Shown here: piece by piece, positions 7,139 to 16,341 of the stretch | Position numbering within the stretch: position 1 is the first letter of the stretch | Layout of the letters: every line of letters begins with the position of its first letter | Source: an uncultured Gammaproteobacteria bacterium | Lineage (GTDB): Bacteria > Pseudomonadota > Gammaproteobacteria > PS1 > Pseudothioglobaceae | Assembly: GCA_913020715.1 (NCBI GenBank) | Contig: CAJVZH010000014.1 | Coordinates: 1 to 48,718 of the forward strand | Length of the DNA: 48,718 nucleotides | Reading direction: 5' to 3' | The notes under the pieces: model-generated | Databases searched by the model: none | Told to the model about the DNA's origin: nothing | The model's input: only the letters and a program-made list of their open reading frames with translations | Position numbers and translations under genes: made by a program

Positions 7139-9385
7139 TTATTTTGTCAAAGACATGAAAAGTTTCGGTAATTCCTTGGGAAGCGATTCTATTCGATCAA
7201 TTACAGAATAGTGCGACCCAAAAATATCTGAGATATAACCATCCGCTTTATTGTCCAAACTAATGCAATACGGATACATGCCCTTTTGTTGGCACTCCTG
7301 AACGGCCTTATGAGTGTCTTTAATAAGCACTTTTGAATTGGACACATCGATATCAGAAGGCTCGCCATCGGTCAAAATCAACATCAATTTTTTATCACTT
7401 TGCTGCAAGTCAAGGTAATGCGCACCATGGCGAATTGCTGCCCCCATACGAGTGGAATATTCAGCTTTCAGATCCGCCAATCTTGACTTAACGGTGTCGT
7501 CCCAATGTTCGCTATAACCCTTAATGTGGTAATACATGACCCGCTCACGTGTATCTGAGTTAAACCCAGCAATGGCAAAGTTGTCGCCCAATTGCTCAAC
7601 GGCCCAACCCAACAAGGAAACCGCTTCCTGCAGCAGTTCCAAAATAGAGCGGCTTGTACCGGGGACAGTATCATTTAAAGACTCGGATAAATCAAGCAAA
7701 AGCAGCACCGAAACACTGCGTGAGTCGTGCTCAAAATCGGTGTTAATGCGAGTGTCTGGCTGTGAGCCGTTCTTATAATCAATGACGCTACGAAGGGCAA
7801 TATCCAAATCCAGCTCGGCGCCCTCTTCCTGATACCTTAAACGTTTTTTGTTTTGGGGTTTTAGAAGATCCAGCACTCGCTTGAGTTGTTTGACTAAATT
7901 AGCGTGCCTCTCTAATAACTTATCAATTTTAGATGGATCCGAATGCGAATGAAGGCGCTCATACACAGAGACCCAATCGGGCTTATAAGACTTGTGAAAA
8001 CAATCCCACTCATCATAATAGCGCGGTGGAATCGCCTCAACAGCAATGGGTTCCATATCGTTATACAACTCTGCAATAAACAGCTTCTCTCCCTCATCTT
8101 CCCTTTCAATAAACCGCCACATCATGCGATTGTCGTCGCGATAGGAAGCCTCGGTATTATCAAAATATAAGTCGGCGAGAGAGTCCGACGCCTTCTTGGT
8201 TTTGGCAAGAAACGAAATACCTAAGGCCAAACTGTCCCCAGTGCTCGTATTCTCTTTGCCTATCATTAGTGCTTTAAAACGAGCAGCATAATCCAAGATA
8301 TCTGTGTTTTTATAAGAATGATTATCATCAATTAATGCACGTGATAGCATTGCCGCACGATGTTTAACGCCAGATTGTTTGGTTTCATCACAGTCGAACT
8401 CATCCAACTCTGGCATCAAATTTCGCCAAATATCGACCAACCCTGGATAACGCTTTGCAGATAAATACTCGACGCGCGCATCTTCAAACACTTCTGCAAA
8501 TAGCCTTTGGTGTGGGCTTAAATTGTCCGCAATCACGGCTTTGGTGAACTGTTGATGGGCAATCAAATGCGATATCAAGGCCAAATATCGACGCAACGGT
8601 GTAACGCCATTTAGTTCGCTATAAACATCGGGTAAGCGAATAGTGCCGTCTTCGATATACGGGCGAAAAAACTGCAGTCGCTCAAAATCCGAAGAATAAG
8701 GGGCGTACACATAATCTTTACCCCATAAGGATTTCTGTAACAAGTAAAGCTTTCTTTCAACATCGATAAACAGCAAGCCTTTGCGCTGACGTTGAAAAAC
8801 TGCACGTGAATCCGAAGTCGATAAAGAGAAAAATGCCTCTTGTTGATCGGGGTGCCTTTTGAAATAACGCAAGCCATAATCAACCCAAGCATAGGCGCCT
8901 TTGTAGTCAAGTCGACCTAAAATCATGCCAATTTTTGACAATAACGCCTTAAATGAAGGCGAACTATGGGTTACATGAATACCGTGTACAGAATAAGTCG
9001 TCTTTGCCAAGTGATAGTCAATAAATGCTAAATACTCATCCAACTCATCGGACTTGGTGTGATTAATAACTTCCATGAAACTGAGAAGAAAATCCACCAA
9101 AAAATCCTTATTTGGGCTTCTTGCAATGGCCTGATAGGAGAAATCGGTGATTTTTTTAATAGACCCTTCCCCAAAATGCTCGCCTACCCAATACATCATA
9201 CTAATAAAGGTAATGGAAATTGAGGGGCCTTGGCCAATTTTTGCAAAGAACTCTACGCCATCGTAATACTCATCCAACAAGGTCGGACTCAATCTTTGAC
9301 GGGCTGTTTCAATTTGCTTGTTGAATTCAGTATGTACCGAATCAAAAGCGCAATGTAATTGGCGAGGCTGGAGTGACTTTGTCAT
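7139..9385 (-). CDS. cbbO: RuBisCO activase adaptor CbbO (VWA domain)
   Basis: A 748-residue CbbO/NorD-like protein. The C-terminal von Willebrand factor A domain carries the metal-binding DLSES at residues 565-569, a threonine in STRMG at about 645 and LTDGEPSD at about 672. CbbO binds RuBisCO through this domain and works with the AAA+ ring of CbbQ to remove inhibitory sugar phosphates from the enzyme. The N-terminal 500 residues are mostly helical, as in the family. It lies 18 bases downstream of cbbQ and 2 bases upstream of a cysteine-rich gene. NorD of nitric-oxide reductase loci is the main alternative, but the adjacent cbbM makes CbbO the better name. Confidence 0.9.
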   Translation of the reverse strand: MTKSLQPRQLHCAFDSVHTEFNKQIETARQRLSPTLLDEYYDGVEFFAKIGQGPSISITFISMMYWVGEHFGEGSIKKITDFSYQAIARSPNKDFLVDFLLSFMEVINHTKSDELDEYLAFIDYHLAKTTYSVHGIHVTHSSPSFKALLSKIGMILGRLDYKGAYAWVDYGLRYFKRHPDQQEAFFSLSTSDSRAVFQRQRKGLLFIDVERKLYLLQKSLWGKDYVYAPYSSDFERLQFFRPYIEDGTIRLPDVYSELNGVTPLRRYLALISHLIAHQQFTKAVIADNLSPHQRLFAEVFEDARVEYLSAKRYPGLVDIWRNLMPELDEFDCDETKQSGVKHRAAMLSRALIDDNHSYKNTDILDYAARFKALMIGKENTSTGDSLALGISFLAKTKKASDSLADLYFDNTEASYRDDNRMMWRFIEREDEGEKLFIAELYNDMEPIAVEAIPPRYYDEWDCFHKSYKPDWVSVYERLHSHSDPSKIDKLLERHANLVKQLKRVLDLLKPQNKKRLRYQEEGAELDLDIALRSVIDYKNGSQPDTRINTDFEHDSRSVSVLLLLDLSESLNDTVPGTSRSILELLQEAVSLLGWAVEQLGDNFAIAGFNSDTRERVMYYHIKGYSEHWDDTVKSRLADLKAEYSTRMGAAIRHGAHYLDLQQSDKKLMLILTDGEPSDIDVSNSKVLIKDTHKAVQECQQKGMYPYCISLDNKADGYISDIFGSHYSVIDRIESLPKELPKLFMSLTK

Positions 9386-9403
9386 GACTACTAAGTTCTT
9401 TTG

Positions 9404-10213
9404 CTAGCCAAAGATCGCCTCAATTGAAGTCTGCATTGTTTCGCGCACTTCGGCATCATCCGTAATGGGTTTTACCATTGCCATCTGACAAGCGTCCTTT
9501 ACACCAACACCGCCAACGATTAGTGTGCCCGCATAATTAAGCAGTCTTGTTGAAGCGCCCTCATCAAGTCCGTGACCCACTAGCGCTCGAGTGGTGCTGG
9601 CAAATTGTACCAACTTAGCAGCAATGTCTTGATCAACGCCAGACTCTTGAGCAACAATGATTGTCTCCAATTCTTCACTGGCAAAGTCAAAATCCATTGC
9701 GACAAAGCGCTGCTTGGTAGACTGTTTCAAGTCCTTCATTAACGACTGATAGCCAGGATTGTATGAAATAACCAATTGGAAATCGGGGTGTGCTTTTAAT
9801 AACTCGCCTTTTTTATCAAGCATTAACTCCCGCCTGTGATCTGTTAATGAGTGAATAACCACCATCGTATCTTGGCGCGCCTCCACCACCTCATCGAGGT
9901 AACAAATTGCACCATGACGTGCGGCCAACGTCAAAGGACCGTCAATCCATTTGGTGCCATTTGCATCCAACAAGAAACGACCAATCAAATCGGAGGCAGT
10001 AATGTCTTCATTACAAGAAACGGTAATAATAGGCTTTCCCAATTGATGCGCCATATGCTCAATAAAGCGCGACTTACCACAACCTGTTGGCCCCTTCACC
10101 ATCACCGGCAAGCGAGATTGGTATGCGGCAGTGTAAAGCTCAACCTCGTTGGATTGTGCTTGATAGTAGGGCAACTCCCCTACTTTGAACTGATTTATGT
10201 CGAAATTTGCCAT
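9404..10213 (-). CDS. cbbQ: RuBisCO activase AAA+ ATPase CbbQ
   Basis: A 269-residue MoxR-type AAA+ ATPase. Walker A is GPTGCGKS at residues 41-48 and Walker B is ICYLDE at about 103-108; the C-terminal CbbQ domain is present. CbbQ forms a hexamer that, with CbbO, remodels RuBisCO at the expense of ATP. I chose the ATG at 10213, which has GGAG seven bases upstream; a TTG at 10216 is also in frame. It heads the cbbQ-cbbO-unknown operon and is separated from cbbM by a gene in the opposite direction, so it probably has its own promoter in the 10214-10335 gap. Confidence 0.9.
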   Translation of the reverse strand: MANFDINQFKVGELPYYQAQSNEVELYTAAYQSRLPVMVKGPTGCGKSRFIEHMAHQLGKPIITVSCNEDITASDLIGRFLLDANGTKWIDGPLTLAARHGAICYLDEVVEARQDTMVVIHSLTDHRRELMLDKKGELLKAHPDFQLVISYNPGYQSLMKDLKQSTKQRFVAMDFDFASEELETIIVAQESGVDQDIAAKLVQFASTTRALVGHGLDEGASTRLLNYAGTLIVGGVGVKDACQMAMVKPITDDAEVRETMQTSIEAIFG

Positions 10214-10335
10214 CAATACACTCCGAGAATTTGTTTGTTAGATAATAGTAGCTATTTCTGCTATTTTAATGTGAAAATTAACTCTCCATTCGCCAAAGAA
10301 TTTGCCAAACACATAACTTAGAAAAGAGCCTTTTA

Positions 10336-11022
10336 ATGAACAATAGAGACCACTCCCTTGATCTAACGCGCGGCGTTGCCATCTTAATGATGATTGTCTT
10401 TCATCTGATTTACGATCTGAATGAATTCGGTTTTACGGACATTCCTCTTACTGGTTATTGGTTAACGACGTATTGGCGTTATTTAATTGTTTTTCTATTC
10501 CTAAGCTCCGTCGGTATCAGTCTTGTTTTGGCATACGGCCAAAAATTCAATATTGTTAAATTTAGTAAGCGGATGGCTCTTCTTGGTTTGGCCGCCTTGG
10601 TGGTGTCACTGGGCACCCATCTTATGTTTCCTAATGCTTGGGTTTATTTTGGTATCTTGCACTTGATTTGGGCCTCTTGCTTAATCGCCGTGCCTTTTGT
10701 TAGGGCGCCTAATACATCGCTGTTAATTGGGGTTGTTATTCTAGGTTTGGGGTATTTTAATCTCCCGGATTTATCCTTCTTAAGGGTCCTATTCTCGAAT
10801 AATCTCCCAAGCGCTAGTGTTGATTTCTACCCACTTTTCCCATGGCTCTCTCTTGTCTTTGTCGGTATTTACTTGGGCCACAATCCTTGGCATAAACGGA
10901 TCATCACCTTCCGCTCACCTTTTATCCAATATCTGGGGCAACACTCCTTGCTTATCTACCTTTTGCACCAAGTGCTGCTCTTTGGGTTGGTGGCTACGAT
11001 TTATACTTTAAACAATCTATAA
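10336..11022 (+). CDS. DUF1624 / heparan-alpha-glucosaminide acetyltransferase-like membrane protein
   Basis: A 228-residue polytopic membrane protein with about seven hydrophobic helices. The N-terminal signature D9...RGVAI...MIVFH22 matches the DUF1624 / HGSNAT-catalytic family, whose eukaryotic member moves acetyl groups across a membrane to a sugar. The bacterial substrates are unknown; cell-envelope or polysaccharide acetylation is a guess. The gene lies between cbbM and cbbQ but on the opposite strand, convergent with cbbM (22 bases apart) and divergent from cbbQ. It breaks up what is usually a cbbMQO operon and has no obvious link to carbon fixation. Confidence 0.8.
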   Translation: MNNRDHSLDLTRGVAILMMIVFHLIYDLNEFGFTDIPLTGYWLTTYWRYLIVFLFLSSVGISLVLAYGQKFNIVKFSKRMALLGLAALVVSLGTHLMFPNAWVYFGILHLIWASCLIAVPFVRAPNTSLLIGVVILGLGYFNLPDLSFLRVLFSNNLPSASVDFYPLFPWLSLVFVGIYLGHNPWHKRIITFRSPFIQYLGQHSLLIYLLHQVLLFGLVATIYTLNNL

Positions 11023-11044
11023 ATTACAACCAGCTCAACCGATG

Positions 11045-12424
11045 TTATTTATGAGCGCCCAACTTCTCTCTCCAGCCTGGATACAACAAATCTGCATCGC
11101 CTGGAAATGATTCAAAAGCTCTTGCAAACTCATTGTGATCTTTAGCAAACTCAATCGGATCAACACCAGCTTTCCAGCATTCAAACGCTTGACGCAGCGA
11201 CGTCGCGCCCGCTGCAGGTGAATCAATGTGACCATACGCGCCACCACCAGAGGTATTGATAACATTACCATGACCAAGATTTTCGAAAAAGCCCGGAAGG
11301 CGCAGTGCATTCATACCGCCTGAAATAATTGGCGTAGTTGGCTTCATACCAAACCACTCTTGATGGAAGAACGGCCCATCAGCACTATCACGCTCTATCA
11401 TATAGGCGATGTTTCTATCGTCGGCACCACCCTCCATCTTGCCGTAGCCCATAGTGCCTACATGGATGCCAGAGGCGCCCATTAAGCGTGAAAGCTTAGC
11501 CAGAACAAATGCTGTATAACCACGCACCGAAGATGGAGAGGTTATCGCGCCATGGCCCGCCCTATGGTAATGTAAATATTGGTTAGGGTAATTACGACGT
11601 GCAGTTGTTACCATGCCGCAACCACCCACATAGCCATCAACAAGGAAAGCTACGTGGTGAGCATTTTCACCAAAAGTTTCCAGAATGTAGTCTGCACGGG
11701 CGCACATTTCGTGGTGATCGTCTGCAGTGATATTAGCTGAGAATAATTTTGCTTCACCCGTTTCATCCTGCGCTCGTTTCATTGAATCAGCAACCAAAGG
11801 AGTTACGTCTTTCATGCGCGCATAAACTTGGTTGCCTTGAGGTTCATCGTTCTTAATAAAGTCACCGCCCAGCCAAAATTGATAAGCAGCCTCTGCAAAT
11901 GGCTTAGGGCGCAAACCCAGTTTTGGCTTAATAATCGTGCCTGCGATATAACCGCCATCTGTGCGTGAACGGCCTAATAAATTCCACAAATCTGTAATAT
12001 CTTTCGATGGACCATCAAAAATATCAAGCATTGCCTTTGGCACCCAGAGATCTTGCATTTGCGCACATTTCACGTCGCCCATACCCTGGTTGTTACCAAT
12101 AGCAAGGGTTAGGAATGAAACGACCATGGCACGCCCATCAATTAGGTTACGATCAAATAAATCGTTCGGATAGGCGAGCTTCATCCAGCCTTCGGCTTCG
12201 TTGATCTCATAAACCATTGCATCTAAGTTTTTGGTGAAGTCGTCCGTTGTCGAAACTTCGACGTTTGTACCTGTAGATGATTCTGCTGCAAAATGCGATG
12301 CAGTGGACAAATAACCGTAACCCTCTGCGGGCGTCATAGTATATGCAACCAATATGTGCTGGCCTTCTGCGATTAGCGTCTCTTCATCTAAAGACAAGTC
12401 AGCATATCTATTCGATTGATCCAT
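11045..12424 (-). CDS. cbbM: Ribulose-1,5-bisphosphate carboxylase, form II
   Basis: A 459-residue form II RuBisCO. Residue numbering matches the Rhodospirillum enzyme. The catalytic K166 is in GTIIKPKLG; the carbamylated K191 with metal ligands D193 and E194 is in [12 protein letters not shown]287 is in HYHRAGHG; and the mobile-loop K329 is in MGYGKMEGG. All catalytic residues are intact. The enzyme fixes CO2 onto ribulose bisphosphate and works as a dimer or dimer multimer without small subunits; form II is typical of low-oxygen or CO2-rich habitats. The gene is divergent from cbbR and has a good promoter in the gap. No carboxysome genes are present. Confidence 0.98.
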   Translation of the reverse strand: MDQSNRYADLSLDEETLIAEGQHILVAYTMTPAEGYGYLSTASHFAAESSTGTNVEVSTTDDFTKNLDAMVYEINEAEGWMKLAYPNDLFDRNLIDGRAMVVSFLTLAIGNNQGMGDVKCAQMQDLWVPKAMLDIFDGPSKDITDLWNLLGRSRTDGGYIAGTIIKPKLGLRPKPFAEAAYQFWLGGDFIKNDEPQGNQVYARMKDVTPLVADSMKRAQDETGEAKLFSANITADDHHEMCARADYILETFGENAHHVAFLVDGYVGGCGMVTTARRNYPNQYLHYHRAGHGAITSPSSVRGYTAFVLAKLSRLMGASGIHVGTMGYGKMEGGADDRNIAYMIERDSADGPFFHQEWFGMKPTTPIISGGMNALRLPGFFENLGHGNVINTSGGGAYGHIDSPAAGATSLRQAFECWKAGVDPIEFAKDHNEFARAFESFPGDADLLYPGWREKLGAHK

Positions 12425-12456
12425 TGTGGATTTCCTATCTTTATAAAAATAGCTTG

Positions 12457-12485
12457 ATTATAGAAGAGTAATTAAATAATGTAAA
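12457..12485 (-). promoter_or_regulatory. cbbM promoter in the cbbM-cbbR divergent region
   Basis: On the minus strand, TTTACA (12480-12485) and TATAAT (12457-12462) are separated by 17 bases, a near-consensus sigma-70 promoter pointing at cbbM. The 95-base gap between cbbM and cbbR is almost pure A/T. LysR-type CbbR is expected to bind T-N11-A sites here, upstream of -35 (about 12486-12519). I see several candidates but cannot choose one. The ribosome binding site AGGA precedes the cbbM start. Confidence 0.65.
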
Positions 12486-12519
12486 ATAATAAACACTTTA
12501 TAAATAATAAGCTTTACTT

Positions 12520-13401
12520 ATGATTAATTACACCCTAAAGCAACTGTACAGTTTTGAGGCGGTGATTAGGCTCGCGAGCTACACTCTCGCAAGTAAAGAA
12601 CTCAATATAACTCAGCCCGCTGTTTACATGCAAGTGCAGCAACTACAAGAGAATATCGGCGTGCGCCTGCTTGATATTAGCGGTAAAAAAATCACCCCAA
12701 CCTTTGTTGGTAAAAAACTTCACCAAGCGGCAAGTAATATCATTACTATTACTGAAGCGTCTAAATTAGAAATTGAAAACGCGCTTAACCCCGACTCCGG
12801 CCATCTGCAAATAGCTGTTGCTACAACGGCAAATTCATTCACTTCCAGTTTACTTTCCAAGTTTAAACAGCACTATCCGAAAATGACTTTTTACCTAGAC
12901 GTAACCAACCGTCGAGCTCTGCTGGAAAACTTAAGGAAAAACAAAGCGGACTTAGTGATTATGGGTGAGCCGCCGAAAAACATTCCGTTAGCCTCTAAAG
13001 CGTTTATGGAAAATCCGTTAATTGCAATTGTCCATCCAGACAACATATTACTCAAGAAAAAGACCATTTCAATTAAAGACCTTGGTCAAGAAACTTTGTT
13101 GACGCGTGAGGTGGGTTCAGGAACGCGTATTACTATTGAGCGATTTACTGGGCTAGATTTCAACTCGGATATCGAAATTAACTCCAATGAAGCAATCGTA
13201 GAGGCGGTTCAAGCAGGTCTAGGTATTGGCTTTGTATCCAAACATTCGGTTAAATTACAATTGAAAAACAATATCATCAAACAACTCGATGTCGCACCCT
13301 TTCCAATTATTAGAAATTGGCATATCGTTCATCACAAAAATGCCGAACTATCGCCAATTGCTACGCGTTTTAAACAGTTTGTTATTGATAAATCGAACTA
13401 G
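12520..13401 (+). CDS. cbbR: LysR-family transcriptional regulator CbbR
   Basis: A 293-residue LysR-type regulator. The N-terminal winged helix-turn-helix covers about residues 4-62 and includes ASKELNITQPAVYMQVQQLQ, followed by the two-lobed effector-binding domain with the usual LLTREVGSGTR segment. It is divergent from cbbM, the classical arrangement for CbbR, which activates Calvin-cycle genes in response to metabolites such as NADPH or RuBP. The stop abuts the argJ stop without a gap. The name is based on context plus family; sequence alone would only give LysR family. Confidence 0.9.
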   Translation: MINYTLKQLYSFEAVIRLASYTLASKELNITQPAVYMQVQQLQENIGVRLLDISGKKITPTFVGKKLHQAASNIITITEASKLEIENALNPDSGHLQIAVATTANSFTSSLLSKFKQHYPKMTFYLDVTNRRALLENLRKNKADLVIMGEPPKNIPLASKAFMENPLIAIVHPDNILLKKKTISIKDLGQETLLTREVGSGTRITIERFTGLDFNSDIEINSNEAIVEAVQAGLGIGFVSKHSVKLQLKNNIIKQLDVAPFPIIRNWHIVHHKNAELSPIATRFKQFVIDKSN

Positions 13402-14586
13402 CTAACTTCTGTATTCGGCGTTTATTTTGACGTAGTCGTAAGAGAAGTCGGTCGTCCAAACACTCTCGGAAGTTAGAGTATTACCCATTTCTATGCAAAT
13501 CACAATATCAGCTTTTGCCATTTCAGCGCCACCTGCTTCCTCACTATAATCAACATCCGGCTCGCCAGCAGTAATAATCGGCAGCTCGTTTAAGTAAATA
13601 TTAATATCCTCAATAACCAGGCCATTAACTTTTGCCCGACCTACCGCCGCTAAAATTCGGCCCCAATTTGCATCGCTGGCAAATAGCGCTGTTTTCACCA
13701 ATGGCGAATGTGCCACAGTGTAGGCCACTTCCAAGCAATCCTCGTTTGTTGTCAAACCACTGGCACAAATCTCAACAAATTTGGTCGCACCCTCTCCATC
13801 TCTTACAATCTTATGCGCCAAATTTTGGGTTAGCTTATTAAGAACCTTTTGGAAAATCTCAAGGCAACTAGAGAGCTGAACACCCGATTGATTCGTTGCG
13901 CTCAAAGTGCAAGCGTCATTGGTTGAAGTGTCGCCATCAACGGTAATGCGGTTAAAAGATTGATTAACGGCTTGTGTTAAGCAGGCTTGCAACTGTTTTT
14001 GAGAGGCGCCTATATCAGTAACAATAAAACTGAGCATGGTTGCCATATCGGGACGGATCATGCCAGAGCCTTTGGCAATGCCAGTTAGTGTCACTGTTTT
14101 GCCGTCAAATTCAAATGTTTCTGAGTGACATTTATCAACCAAATCGGTGGTTAGTATTCCTTCCGACACTCGATTCATATTTTCTTCAGACAATTGCTCT
14201 GCCAGCTTTTCTGCATTCTCCTGAAAAGGCGCAAGAGGCAATAACTGCCCAATGACACCAGTCGAAAATGGCAGTATTTGTTCTGGCTTTAAATCAATAG
14301 CATCAGCAAATATCTGGCAACTCTGATACGCATGCTCAAAGCCCTTTTCACCCGTGCCGGCATTGGCATTGCCGCTATTAATCAGCAAAGCCCGAACATC
14401 GGATTGCAAATGATTTTTCGCCAATAGAACGGGCGCAGCACAAAAGACGTTTTGCGTAAAAACCGCAGCGGTTTTACTGTTCTCTGGCAAGGTGATAAGG
14501 GATAGGTCTAGCGCGTTATTCTTTTTGATGCCGCTGGCGATTGACGAGCACTTAACGCCGGCAACTTGAAGTAAGTCATTACGCAT
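13402..14586 (-). CDS. argJ: Bifunctional glutamate N-acetyltransferase / amino-acid N-acetyltransferase ArgJ
   Basis: A 394-residue ArgJ. It transfers acetyl from N-acetylornithine to glutamate, recycling acetyl in the cyclic arginine pathway; bifunctional forms also use acetyl-CoA. The autocleavage site is in the stretch GMIRPDMATML, where the new N-terminal threonine of the beta chain becomes the nucleophile. NSGNANAGTG and DGEGATKF are further family signatures. The gene stands alone, with cbbR converging on its 3' end and the iron transporter permease gene 64 bases upstream on the same strand. Confidence 0.95.
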   Translation of the reverse strand: MRNDLLQVAGVKCSSIASGIKKNNALDLSLITLPENSKTAAVFTQNVFCAAPVLLAKNHLQSDVRALLINSGNANAGTGEKGFEHAYQSCQIFADAIDLKPEQILPFSTGVIGQLLPLAPFQENAEKLAEQLSEENMNRVSEGILTTDLVDKCHSETFEFDGKTVTLTGIAKGSGMIRPDMATMLSFIVTDIGASQKQLQACLTQAVNQSFNRITVDGDTSTNDACTLSATNQSGVQLSSCLEIFQKVLNKLTQNLAHKIVRDGEGATKFVEICASGLTTNEDCLEVAYTVAHSPLVKTALFASDANWGRILAAVGRAKVNGLVIEDINIYLNELPIITAGEPDVDYSEEAGGAEMAKADIVICIEMGNTLTSESVWTTDFSYDYVKINAEYRS

Positions 14587-14650
14587 TGGAAAACAATAAA
14601 ATAATTAGGATAAATTGATTTTACCCAATTTGACAGTAGGCTCTACTTTA

Positions 14651-16249
14651 TTACAATCGCGAGCTGTCAAGCTTATTAAAGGCAAGCATCAAAACCGCAC
14701 CAAATATAACCATCATGAGCGCGGGCACTGCCGCTCGCTCAAACAACCCTTCCGCACTAAGTTCATATACTCTTATGGCGAGTGTGTCCCAGCCAAATGG
14801 TCGCAGAAGATAAGTAGCAGGCAATTCTTTCATTACATCAACAGCAACCAATAAAGCTCCTGCCATAATACCTGGTGTCATCATTGGCAGATACACCTGC
14901 CAAATCAAGCGAAAGCGTGAAGCACCTAAAAGTCGAGCGCTTTGCTCAAATACTGGCTTAATTTGCTCGCTTGAGGCGCTGGTTGAATTATAAGCAATCG
15001 CCATAAATCGAGAAACATAAGCAAACAACAACAAAGCAATGGAGCCAAATAGAAAATGATTTAAGGATGAACCGCCTAAATACCCACTCACTAAAGAAAT
15101 ATTTTGTACGCCATACATCAAGCCAACCGCCATTACTGAGCCTGGTAAGGCATAACCTAGGGTGGAAAGATGGATCAACATTTGTAATATCTTGCTCTGG
15201 TTTTTACAACGACTTGGTAAAGCCAATACCGTAGCAACCGTCACTGTTAATACCGCTGCGCTCAATGTTAGAATGGCTGTTGAGGCGAAAAAACTGGTGT
15301 ATTTTCCACTCCATTCTTTGGCAAAAACATCCACACTCCAAATAATTATTTGCAGTATTGGCATAGCAAACGAGAGCATAAAAACAGAAAAAACAAAGGC
15401 GAACAACAGCCAACCAATCCAGCCGTTGGCAGTATACGGTCTGATATGCGAAACATCGGTTGAATAGTATTTGGCCTTTCCTCGCGCCCTTCTTTCAAAG
15501 TAAATCAAAAAGAAGGCAACTAAAACCAAGAGAGATGCCAACTGAGCCGCGACTTCAATCGAACGAAAATCCCCCCAAGCCGAATAAATAGCGGTGGTAA
15601 ATGTCGAATAATTGAACAACGAAACAACGCCAAAATCCGCCAAAGTTTCCATTAATGTCACCAATAAACCCGCCGCAATAGCTGGGCGCGCGAGTGGTAC
15701 CGAAATTTTCCAAAATACACGAATAGGGCTAGCGCCGAGCATTTTCCCAGCTTCAATCATATGAATTTTTTGGCGCTTAAAGGAGGCGCGTGCCATCATA
15801 TAAACGTAGGGATAAAAAACTAAAATAAAGGTCAGAATAATAGCCCAATGGCCTGCACGAATATCAAAACCCGGCAAACCTAGAGTCTCTCTCATCCAAA
15901 CTTGGGCATAACCAGAATAATCAAAGACACCCAGATAAACAAAAGCCAAGACGTAAGCTGGAATTGCAAATGGCAAGAACAACGCCCACTCCAGCCAACG
16001 ACGCCCAGGAAACTCCACCATCACCACCAAGTACGCCAAAATCGTACCCAAAACACTAACACCAAGCCCAACACCGAGCAACAAAATAACGGTGGAAATA
16101 ACAAGATCTGTTAATAAAGTTTGGGCAAAATGTGCCCACAGTTCGCCACCAGGCAGTAGCCATGCAGAGGCAACGACAAAAATTGGCGTGGCTACGATGA
16201 GCGCAAGAAGCGCAATCCAGATGTTTGATTTAAAGCAGAATCGATCCAC
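14651..16249 (-). CDS. Fe(3+) ABC transporter permease (FbpB/SfuB type)
   Basis: A 532-residue double-length ABC permease with about 12 transmembrane helices and two BPD_transp_1 domains, one in each half. Each half carries an EAA-type loop (EAGKMLGASPIRVFWKISVP at about 172-191 and EQSARLLGASRFRLIWQVYLP in the second half) that docks on the ATPase. The fused architecture is typical of ferric-iron permeases of the FbpB/FutB group. It is the third gene of a minus-strand operon after the ATPase and the binding protein. A terminator-like hairpin sits between it and the binding-protein gene and may lower its expression relative to that of the binding protein. Confidence 0.9.
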   Translation of the reverse strand: MDRFCFKSNIWIALLALIVATPIFVVASAWLLPGGELWAHFAQTLLTDLVISTVILLLGVGLGVSVLGTILAYLVVMVEFPGRRWLEWALFLPFAIPAYVLAFVYLGVFDYSGYAQVWMRETLGLPGFDIRAGHWAIILTFILVFYPYVYMMARASFKRQKIHMIEAGKMLGASPIRVFWKISVPLARPAIAAGLLVTLMETLADFGVVSLFNYSTFTTAIYSAWGDFRSIEVAAQLASLLVLVAFFLIYFERRARGKAKYYSTDVSHIRPYTANGWIGWLLFAFVFSVFMLSFAMPILQIIIWSVDVFAKEWSGKYTSFFASTAILTLSAAVLTVTVATVLALPSRCKNQSKILQMLIHLSTLGYALPGSVMAVGLMYGVQNISLVSGYLGGSSLNHFLFGSIALLLFAYVSRFMAIAYNSTSASSEQIKPVFEQSARLLGASRFRLIWQVYLPMMTPGIMAGALLVAVDVMKELPATYLLRPFGWDTLAIRVYELSAEGLFERAAVPALMMVIFGAVLMLAFNKLDSSRL

Positions 16250-16284
16250 TGTTATCTAGCCTTTAAAAAGACAGTATTTTAATA

Positions 16285-16318
16285 CGAAAAAACCCAAGAC
16301 TCTTTCGTGCCTTGGGTC
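16285..16318 (-). terminator. Intrinsic terminator/attenuator between iron-binding protein and permease genes
   Basis: ACCCAAG (16292-16298) and CTTGGGT (16311-16317) form a perfect 7-bp stem. Read on the minus strand, it is followed directly by a run of six T. It lies 25 bases after the binding-protein stop and upstream of the permease, so it probably ends most transcripts after the abundant binding protein. Confidence 0.75.
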
Positions 16319-16341
16319 TCATTGTCGCTTTTTCCTGTTGA

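Noticed and set aside
14587-14650. Hairpin between the iron permease gene and argJ
   Set aside because: Only a 5-bp stem with no following T run, so no terminator is called.
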